Assembly (NCBI GenBank): GCA_964569055.1
Contig: CAZMSZ010000476.1
Location: 1 to 5,326, forward strand
Length of the DNA stretch: 5,326 nt
From: JAWLGW01 sp964569055
GTDB lineage: Bacteria; Planctomycetota; J058
Direction of reading: 5' to 3'
Shown here: in pieces, positions 1 through 3,713 of the stretch
How the letters are laid out: the number at the start of each line of letters is the position of its first letter
Numbering within the stretch: the first letter of the stretch is position 1
Notes under the pieces: model-generated
Seen by the model: only the letters and a program-made list of their open reading frames with translations
Database searches by the model: none
What the model was told of the DNA's origin: nothing
Translations under genes and position numbers: made by a program

Positions 1-553
1 GCTGTTCCTCGCCGCGCCGGCCGTGGACGGGCACGTCCCCGACACCAACTTCGGGGTGGCGCACATCCACAACATCATGGTCGGCGGGATGGTCCTGGGC
101 TACCTGGGCGGGATCCACTTCTGGTGGCCCAAGATCAGCGGGCGGCTCTACCCCGAGGGCTGGGGGCTGGCGGCCGCCCTGCTGATGTTCTTCGGGTTCA
201 ACCTCACGTTCTTCCCCCAGTTCATCCTCGGCTACCTCGGCATGCCGCGGCGCTACGCGGCCTACCCCGAGGAGTTCTGGGTGCTCAACGTCATGTCCTC
301 GGCGGGCGCCTCGATCCTGGCCGTGGCCTACGTGCTGCCGCTGGTCTACCTGGCGTGGTCCGCCCGCTACGGACCGCGCGCCCCGGCCAACCCGTGGGGC
401 GCGTCGGGGCTGGAGTGGCAGGTCCCCTCGCCGCCGCCCAAGCACAACTTCGAGGCGATCCCGGTCGTCACGGGGCCTCCGTACGTCTACCCCGAGGCGC
501 ACACCGACGCCGCCGCGCGGCGAGCGCGGGCGCGGGAGGTGGCCCGTGGCTGA
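1..553 (+). CDS. ctaD: Cytochrome c oxidase subunit I, C-terminal part (5' end outside window)
   Basis: This is the C-terminal 183 residues (first full codon at base 2) of the catalytic subunit of a heme-copper oxidase, the membrane enzyme that reduces O2 with electrons from cytochrome c and pumps protons. Fragment residues 20-23 (AHIH) supply the two histidines (His21, His23) that in this family ligate the high-spin heme and the low-spin heme. MPRRY (81-85) holds the conserved arginine pair that contacts heme propionates. FNLTFFPQ (66-73) and the helices around 25-42, 56-78 and 92-112 match the last three helices of family A. CuB ligands and the Tyr-His crosslink lie upstream, outside the window. 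After the last helix comes a roughly 70-residue soluble tail. The metal-binding motif is atypical: Pro13, Asn16, Ile22 and Asn24 stand where His, Tyr, Phe and Tyr are usual. The gene overlaps ctaE by 8 nt. Family assignment is very secure; the exact subtype (aa3 or caa3) is not. Confidence 0.95.
   Translation, partial: LFLAAPAVDGHVPDTNFGVAHIHNIMVGGMVLGYLGGIHFWWPKISGRLYPEGWGLAAALLMFFGFNLTFFPQFILGYLGMPRRYAAYPEEFWVLNVMSSAGASILAVAYVLPLVYLAWSARYGPRAPANPWGASGLEWQVPSPPPKHNFEAIPVVTGPPYVYPEAHTDAAARRARAREVARG
534..540 (+). promoter_or_regulatory. Ribosome binding site of ctaE, inside the end of ctaD
   Basis: GGGAGGT lies 5 nt before the GTG at 546. It is the reason for choosing this GTG as the start of subunit III, since the next in-frame ATG (614) would remove the start of the first helix. 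Because the site is within ctaD, translation of ctaE is probably coupled to termination of ctaD. Confidence 0.7.
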
Positions 554-1169
554 CGCGGTCGCGCATCAGTTCGAGGACATCGCCCAGCAGCGCGAGGCGG
601 CGGGGCTGGGCATGTGGACCTTCCTCGCCACCGAGGTCCTGTTCTTCGGCGCGCTGTTCACCGGGTTCACCTACTACCTCACCCAGCACCGCGCCGTCTT
701 CCACGAGGCGAGCCAGCACCTCTTCCCCTGGGTGGCGACCCTCAACACCGCCGTGCTGCTCGCGAGCAGCGTGCTGGTGGCGCTCGCCGTCGAGGCCGCC
801 AAGGCTGACGCGCGCCGGCGCCTGGCGCGCCTCCTCGCCGGCGCCGCCGGCCTCGGGGCGCTGTTCCTGGCGCTCAAGGGGTACGAGTACCTGCTCGACG
901 TGCGCGGCGCCGTGCTGCCGGTCGCGCGGTTCGAGGCCGGGCACTTCGGCGACCCCGCCCGCGCGGCGCTGTTCTTCGTCTTCTACTGGACCATGACCGG
1001 GCTCCACTTCGTGCACGTCTCGATCGGGGTCGGCGTGCTGGCGGCGGTCGCGACGCTCGGGCGGCGCGGGGCGGCGACCCGCTCCATGGTCGAGAACGTG
1101 GGCCTCTACTGGCACTTCGTCGACCTGGTGTGGCTGTTCTTGTTCCCCCTGCTGTACCTGGTGCCGTGA
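546..1169 (+). CDS. ctaE: Cytochrome c oxidase subunit III
   Basis: A 207-residue integral membrane protein, the non-catalytic core subunit III of a heme-copper oxidase, which stabilises subunit I and sustains proton uptake. Visible signatures are GMWTFLATEVLFFGALF (22-38, with the conserved helix glutamate at 30), FYWTMTGLHFVHVSIGV (145-161, with the TGLH-HV histidine motif) and YWHFVDLVWLFLFPLLYL (188-205). I see five hydrophobic segments, near 21-45, 63-84, 94-116, 138-170 and 185-206. This fits the short five-helix form found in many bacteria rather than the seven-helix mitochondrial form. Start is GTG with a good ribosome binding site, overlapping ctaD by 8 nt. The stop codon overlaps the start of the next gene by one base, so the three subunits are probably translated together. 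Quinol oxidase subunit III (CyoC) is similar, but the ctaD neighbour favours the cytochrome c type. Confidence 0.96.
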   Translation: MADAVAHQFEDIAQQREAAGLGMWTFLATEVLFFGALFTGFTYYLTQHRAVFHEASQHLFPWVATLNTAVLLASSVLVALAVEAAKADARRRLARLLAGAAGLGALFLALKGYEYLLDVRGAVLPVARFEAGHFGDPARAALFFVFYWTMTGLHFVHVSIGVGVLAAVATLGRRGAATRSMVENVGLYWHFVDLVWLFLFPLLYLVP

Positions 1170-1447
1170 TGTCGGCGCGCCCCGAGGAGGCCGGCGGCGT
1201 CCGCACGGTGCTGCTCGTCGCGGCGGCGCTCGCGCTCCTGCTCGGGGCGGCCGTGGGCGCCTGGCAGCTCCAGCTCGGCGCGCCCGCCTCGCTGTCGATC
1301 GCGGCCGCCAAGGCCGCCCTGCTGCTGTGGTTCTACATGCACCTCGAGCGGAGCAGCCCCATGCAGCGCCTGTTCGCGGCGCTCGGCGCGACCTGGCTGG
1401 CGATCCTGTTCGCCCTCACCCTCGGCGACGTGCTCACCCGTCGCTAG
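1169..1447 (+). CDS. ctaF: Cytochrome c oxidase subunit IV (prokaryotic COX4 / CtaF-CyoD type)
   Basis: A 92-residue protein with three hydrophobic helices (about 12-33, 39-57 and 67-88). The family signature is around the second helix: AAAKAALLLWFYMHLERSS (45-63), including the conserved Lys48 and the F-Y-M-H-L segment typical of bacterial subunit IV of caa3 and bo3 oxidases. In those enzymes it is a small accessory subunit that helps assembly and stability. I chose the ATG at 1169 because it forms a TGATG junction with the ctaE stop, a common sign of coupled translation. There is no clear ribosome binding site, as expected for re-initiation. An in-frame GTG at 1130 would add 13 residues encoded by ctaE sequence and is unlikely. 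The gene is the last of the oxidase set here, followed by an 83-base gap. The symbol follows the Bacillus caa3 convention. Confidence 0.9.
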   Translation: MSARPEEAGGVRTVLLVAAALALLLGAAVGAWQLQLGAPASLSIAAAKAALLLWFYMHLERSSPMQRLFAALGATWLAILFALTLGDVLTRR

Positions 1448-1479
1448 CGGGCCCCGGTTTGCTCGCTGCACGGCGGCGG

Positions 1480-1494
1480 CCGCGCGCCGCGCGG
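1480..1494 (+). other. GC-only hairpin in the gap after the oxidase genes
   Basis: CCGCGC / GCGCGG pair perfectly around a GCC loop in the 83-base gap between ctaF and the next gene. No T-run follows, so it is not a classical intrinsic terminator. It may attenuate or stabilise the transcript, or simply reflect the very GC-rich composition. Confidence 0.25.
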
Positions 1495-1515
1495 GTGCGC
1501 GCGCTTGGGGCACGC

Positions 1516-1526
1516 GAGGAGGGAGG
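1516..1526 (+). promoter_or_regulatory. Strong ribosome binding site before the ATG at 1531
   Basis: GAGGAGGGAGG is followed by CACC and then ATG. It fixes the start of the small exported protein and argues that this otherwise unrecognised frame is a real gene. The downstream gene has the same arrangement (GGGAGGAG, CACC, ATG). Confidence 0.7.
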
Positions 1527-1530
1527 CACC

Positions 1531-1848
1531 ATGATCCGTCTGTTGGCCACCGTGGGCGCGGCGCTGCTGCTCGGGCTGGCGGCCGCCGACGCCAGGCCCT
1601 GGCGCGCGGCAGCGCCGAGCGCGCCGCAGATGACCCCGCAAGACGAGCAGGCCGGCGAGAGCTGGTGGTACGAGGAGGAGGAGCCGCGCGAGGCGGGCGC
1701 GCCTCCGCGAGGCGAGGCGCGCGAGGACGCCGCGCCGCGGGGCGACTGGGCCCACGACGACTACGGCTACTACGAGCGGCGCTACGACTGGGAGGTCGAG
1801 GACGCCTGGTTCGACGCGTGGTACGGCGACGCGGACGGCGCGTTCTGA
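1531..1848 (+). CDS. Small exported acidic Trp/Tyr-rich protein, unknown function
   Basis: I do not recognise this 105-residue protein. Residues 1-21 look like a signal peptide: Arg3, a hydrophobic stretch at 4-19, and a plausible cleavage after A-D-A (19-21). The mature part (about 84 residues) has 22 Asp/Glu, 8 Arg and no Lys or Cys. It is also crowded with aromatics (7 Trp, 6 Tyr, 2 Phe), grouped as WWYEEEE (41-47) and as DWAHDDYGYYERRYDWEVED and following residues toward the C-terminus. There is no predicted globular core or membrane helix after the signal. Composition suggests an extended or disordered periplasmic or surface protein that could bind cations or a basic partner; this is inference. 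The gene starts 83 bases after ctaF and ends 29 bases before the next exported-protein gene, so the two are probably co-transcribed. Evidence for coding: strong ribosome binding site, signal peptide, and an ATG-to-stop frame whose third codon positions are almost all G or C. Confidence 0.75.
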   Translation: MIRLLATVGAALLLGLAAADARPWRAAAPSAPQMTPQDEQAGESWWYEEEEPREAGAPPRGEAREDAAPRGDWAHDDYGYYERRYDWEVEDAWFDAWYGDADGAF

Positions 1849-1865
1849 GCGCCCGAGCAGCGAGC

Positions 1866-1873
1866 GGGAGGAG
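1866..1873 (+). promoter_or_regulatory. Ribosome binding site before the ATG at 1878
   Basis: GGGAGGAG, then CACC, then ATG. It fixes the start of the two-domain exported protein and places a signal peptide exactly at the N-terminus. Confidence 0.7.
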
Positions 1874-1877
1874 CACC

Positions 1878-2774
1878 ATGAGGCAGTTCGTGTACGCGGC
1901 CCTGGCGGCCGCCCTGGTCGCGGCCCCGGCGTGGGCGCAGCAGGAGCGACAGCGCGCCCCGCGCGAGCGGGAGGGCGGCGAGCGGGAGCGGGAGCGCCAG
2001 CAGGCCGGCGCCGAGACCCGCTTCTACCGGATCCAGGGCGAGGTGGTCGACGTGCGCACCCAGCGCCTCGCCGACGGCGAGGAGCACCTCCTCGCCAAGG
2101 TGCGGCTCGAGGGCGGCCGGGCGGTGGTCCTCGACCTCGGCCCCAGCCAGCAGATCCGCGACGCCAAGGTGCGCTTCCGTCGCCAGCAGCAGGTGACCGC
2201 CACGGCCCGCCGGGGCGAGCCGTTCCGGGACATGCCGCTCCTGGTGGTGGACCACTACGCCACCGAGGACGGCACGGTGGTGGTGATCCGCGAGGGCCGG
2301 CTCGACGTGGGGCGCTACAGCGAGCTCGAGGGCGCGCAGGCGGGCCGCGAGGCAGGGACGCTCCCCGCGGGCGCGCCGCGCCCCGACGCGCCGGGGAGCC
2401 GCCTGGACGCCGCCGCCGCGGCCACGAACCTGGTGGCGGTGGGCGAGGTGCTCGAGGTCCGCGACGTGCGGATCAAGGGCGCCGAGCAGCAGCACGCGCT
2501 CGCCAAGCTGCGCCTCGACTCGGGCAAGACGCTGGTGGTCGACCTCGGCAAGCGCGAGGGGCTGCGCGACGTGAAGCTCGCGCCGCGCGACCGGATCGGC
2601 GTGATCGGGAGCATGGGCCGGATCAACGGCAAGCCCGTGCTGGTGGCCGACATGGTCGGCGACTTGACGGTGATCGAGCGCGAGGACGAGCCCCCCGCCC
2701 GCAGCGGCGCCGAGCCACCCGGCGCGGCGGACGAGCCTCGCGAGGGCTGGGAGGGCGCGGGGCGCAGGGAGTGA
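1878..2774 (+). CDS. Exported protein with two tandem OB-fold-like beta domains, unknown function
   Basis: A 298-residue protein. Residues 1-20 form a signal peptide with a cleavage site A-W-A before QQ. Residues 21-48 are a low-complexity Arg/Glu/Gln stretch. Two related domains follow, at about 50-138 and 185-267. Aligned, they share a G-E-V-x-x-V-R start (54-60 and 189-195), LAK-V/L-RL (72-77 and 208-213), a V-V-x-D-L-G strand (83-88 and 219-224), I/L-RD-x-K (93-97 and 229-233), a P-x-L-V-x-D strand (120-125 and 253-258) and a closing V-V-I or L-T-V-I. The regular short strands and the 'gain of G-x-V, then V-x-L-G' pattern resemble small bacterial OB-fold proteins exported to the periplasm; the fold call is inference from pattern only. 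A Pro/Ala/Gly linker (about 150-184) separates the domains, and a polar tail (268-298) ends the protein. The protein contains no Cys. It sits 29 bases after the acidic exported protein and converges with the receiver gene. I cannot name a substrate or partner. Confidence 0.8.
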   Translation: MRQFVYAALAAALVAAPAWAQQERQRAPREREGGERERERQQAGAETRFYRIQGEVVDVRTQRLADGEEHLLAKVRLEGGRAVVLDLGPSQQIRDAKVRFRRQQQVTATARRGEPFRDMPLLVVDHYATEDGTVVVIREGRLDVGRYSELEGAQAGREAGTLPAGAPRPDAPGSRLDAAAAATNLVAVGEVLEVRDVRIKGAEQQHALAKLRLDSGKTLVVDLGKREGLRDVKLAPRDRIGVIGSMGRINGKPVLVADMVGDLTVIEREDEPPARSGAEPPGAADEPREGWEGAGRRE

Positions 2775-2793
2775 GCCGGACCGCGCGGCTCAC
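2771..2793. terminator. Perfect inverted repeat across both convergent stop codons
   Basis: GTGAGCCG and CGGCTCAC, 8 bp each, flank a 7-nt loop (GACCGCG). The left arm contains the TGA of the two-domain exported protein, and the right arm contains the TGA (read on minus) of the receiver gene. Being symmetric, it would form the same stem in both transcripts, which end 15 bases apart. There is no T-run, so it is at best a bidirectional, non-canonical terminator or a 3'-end stabiliser. Confidence 0.45.
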
Positions 2794-3248
2794 CTCGGGT
2801 CCGGCGGCGCCTCCGCCCCCGCGGACCCGCCGCGCCGCTGCGCCAACAGCGCGCGCAGCGCCTCCTCGAGCTGGGCGAGGTTCACGGGCTTGACGAGGTG
2901 GACGGCGAAGCCGGCCGCGGCGGAGCGCGCGCGGTCGGCCTCGCCCCCGTAGCCCGTGACGGCGACCAGGGCGGGCGCCTCGCCGCGCTCGCCCAGCCGG
3001 CGCGCCAGCTCGTAGCCGTCCACGACGGGGAGCCCGATGTCGACCACCGCCACCTCCGGCCGCAGCCGCGACGCGAGCTCGAGCGCGCCCGACGCGTCGT
3101 AGGCTGCCTCGGCCTGGTAGCCGGTGGCGACCAGCAGCTCGACCAGGCAGTCTGCCGCGTCGCGGTTGTCGTCCACGACCAGGACGCGCGGCGCCTCGCC
3201 CGGAGCAGGGGCGGGCGATTCGGCGGGCGACCGAGCGCTGCTGGCCAT
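2790..3248 (-). CDS. Stand-alone response-regulator receiver protein
   Basis: A 152-residue protein made of one CheY-like receiver domain, the phospho-accepting half of a two-component system, in the cytoplasm. RVLVVDDN (21-28) gives the acidic pair Asp26/Asp27. VAVVDIGLPVVDGYEL (66-81) contains the phospho-acceptor Asp70. VAVTGYG (95-101) gives Thr98, and HLVKP (117-121) gives the conserved Lys120. The usual switch aromatic, three residues before the lysine, is His117, as seen in many receivers of hybrid histidine kinases. There is no DNA-binding or enzymatic output domain: after the last helix there are only about 16 polar residues. It therefore probably acts as a phosphorelay intermediate or by protein contact. 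I chose the ATG at 3248 because it gives a 20-residue lead before the first strand. The frame continues upstream, but that extension looks non-coding and runs toward the repeat element. No strong ribosome binding site is visible. No cognate kinase is in the window. Confidence 0.92.
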   Translation of the reverse strand: MASSARSPAESPAPAPGEAPRVLVVDDNRDAADCLVELLVATGYQAEAAYDASGALELASRLRPEVAVVDIGLPVVDGYELARRLGERGEAPALVAVTGYGGEADRARSAAAGFAVHLVKPVNLAQLEEALRALLAQRRGGSAGAEAPPDPR

Positions 3249-3377
3249 GCAGGGACTCTGGCAAAGCGCTGCGACCTTGGGCCGCCGAGGCTCCGTCTCG
3301 ACACGATCGGGGTGCAGCTGGAGCCAGCCCACCGCAATCGGTGGGAGGGAGCTCGGGTTCTCAGGCCGGCCGAGAGC
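3249..3377. other. Upstream region of the receiver gene
   Basis: This stretch has no convincing coding frame. It must contain the leader of the leftward receiver gene, and probably its promoter unless transcription reads through from the ABC gene. I could not identify -35/-10 boxes with confidence. The only clear structure is the inverted repeat at 3328-3345. Confidence 0.5.
3321..3354 (-). promoter_or_regulatory. Inverted repeat upstream of the receiver gene
   Basis: CCCACCG (3328-3334) and CGGTGGG (3339-3345) pair perfectly around CAAT. An outer GAGC/GCTC pair (3321-3324 and 3351-3354) could extend it with an internal loop. It ends about 70-80 bases before the receiver start codon. It could be an operator, a leader hairpin, or a terminator for leftward read-through; a T-run is lacking. 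The sequence does not decide among these. Confidence 0.35.
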
Positions 3378-3427
3378 GGAGATATGGAATATCGACCGAG
3401 AACGGAAAGTGGGAAATGAGGAATTGA
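3378..3427 (+). repeat. Left inverted-repeat arm of the element
   Basis: It contains the outer block (3378-3396, GGAGATATGGAATATCGAC) and the inner block (3411-3427, GGGAAATGAGGAATTGA), separated by a 14-base segment absent from the other arm. Its last bases double as the start of the first tandem unit. Confidence 0.65.
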
Positions 3428-3597
3428 CCGCCAAGGAAGAGCTGTCGCCGACGAGGTCGGCTCCCTCGCGTGAGAATCGACCGCCAAGAGCGCCAAGAGC
3501 GCCAAGGAAGCTGTCGCCGACGAGGTCGGCTCCCTCGCGTGAGAATTGACCGCCAAGGAAGCTGTCGCCGACGAGGTCGGCTCCCTCGCGTGAGAAT
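3421..3597. repeat. Three-unit tandem array with identical 37-bp cores
   Basis: Units start at 3421, 3474 and 3543 and each begin GAAT(T/C)GACCGCC. Each ends in a 37-bp core that is identical in all three (3441-3477, 3510-3546 and 3561-3597). The basic unit is 51 bp (third copy). The first is 53 bp, with an extra AG before the core, and the second is 69 bp owing to two extra 9-bp steps. A fourth unit begins at 3594 and decays after a few bases. Each core holds GCCGAC-GAG-GTCGGC, a 6-bp stem with a 3-nt loop, at 3447-3461, 3516-3530 and 3567-3581. A shorter CTC/GAG pairing follows in CTCGCGTGAG. The indels are not multiples of three throughout and no frame has gene-like features, so I treat it as non-coding. 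Confidence 0.9.
3483..3509. repeat. 9-bp microsatellite in the second unit
   Basis: GCCAAGAGC occurs twice in a row (3483-3491 and 3492-3500), followed by the variant GCCAAGGAA (3501-3509). The first and third units have only the GCCAAGGAA step. The 18-base difference accounts exactly for the extra length of the second unit, as expected from replication slippage. Confidence 0.85.
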
Positions 3598-3609
3598 GAA
3601 TTGCTCTCG

Positions 3610-3641
3610 CTTGGCGTGGCCGCCTCGGCGACAGCCGTTCT
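3610..3641 (-). repeat. Inverted fragments of the tandem unit and left arm
   Basis: TCGGCGACAGC (3625-3635) is the exact complement of the first 11 bases of the 37-bp core. CTTGGCG (3610-3616) is the complement of CGCCAAG from the unit. CCGTTCT (3635-3641) is the complement of AGAACGG in the left arm (3399-3405). The order of the first two differs from a simple inverted unit, so this looks like a rearranged or decayed reverse copy. Confidence 0.5.
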
Positions 3642-3647
3642 GGCATT

Positions 3648-3684
3648 TCAAATTCCTCATTCCCTGTTGATATTCCATATTTCC
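3648..3684 (-). repeat. Right inverted-repeat arm of the element
   Basis: The inner block (3648-3664) and outer block (3666-3684, GTTGATATTCCATATTTCC) are complements of the left arm and are separated by a single T. The arm lies 30 bases from the stop codon of the ABC exporter, so any transcript of that gene not terminated at once would include it. Confidence 0.65.
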
Positions 3685-3713
3685 TCGCTGGACTTACGTC
3701 ATCTGCGCCCGAA

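Larger units (their letters stand above)
3378..3684. repeat. 307-bp element bounded by imperfect inverted repeats, enclosing a tandem array
   Basis: The outer arms are 3378-3396 and the complement of 3666-3684, matching at 17 of 19 positions around a shared ATATGGAATATC. Inner arms are 3411-3427 and the complement of 3648-3664, which share GGGA and ATGAGGAATT and differ by two single-base indels. The outer and inner arms are separated by 14 bases on the left and 1 on the right, so the symmetry is imperfect. Between them lies a tandem array of three units plus a degenerate tail. The arms are clearly richer in A and T than the surrounding genes, which suggests a separate origin. No transposase and no flanking direct duplication are visible. 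It could be a MITE-like or other non-autonomous element, or a structured RNA region downstream of the ABC gene. The inverted symmetry is directly seen; the mobile or RNA role is inference. Confidence 0.65.

Noticed and set aside
124..996. Plus-strand open frame across ctaD and ctaE
   Set aside because: It is out of frame with two clearly recognisable oxidase subunits and has the composition of a shadow frame.
1931..2893. Long plus-strand open frame overlapping the two-domain exported protein
   Set aside because: The translation is low-complexity Arg/Gly/Ala/Pro with no domain pattern, and it overlaps a frame with a signal peptide and duplicated domains.
3249..3434. N-terminal extension of the receiver protein by 62 residues to an ATG at 3434
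   Set aside because: The extension lacks gene-like composition and runs through the hairpin and the left arm of the repeat element. The ATG at 3248 gives the normal length before the first receiver strand.
3441..3597. CRISPR-like arrangement: three identical 37-bp repeats with short gaps
   Set aside because: The gaps (32 and 14 bases) are related to each other and to the sequence before the first copy, all containing GACCGCC and CCAAGGAA. They are parts of a longer tandem unit rather than unique spacers. There are no cas genes.
3361..3678. Minus-strand frame translating the repeats as a repetitive Arg-rich peptide
   Set aside because: It has no ribosome binding site, exists only because the repeats happen to lack stops in that frame, and starts within the right arm of the element.
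3378..3684. Insertion sequence remnant
   Set aside because: No transposase fragment is present in any frame and no flanking direct duplication was seen, so only a non-autonomous or unrelated element remains possible.
3694..3703. TGACGTAA-like palindrome just after the ABC stop codon (minus strand)
   Set aside because: It is short, unrepeated and downstream of the gene; there is no support for a binding site.
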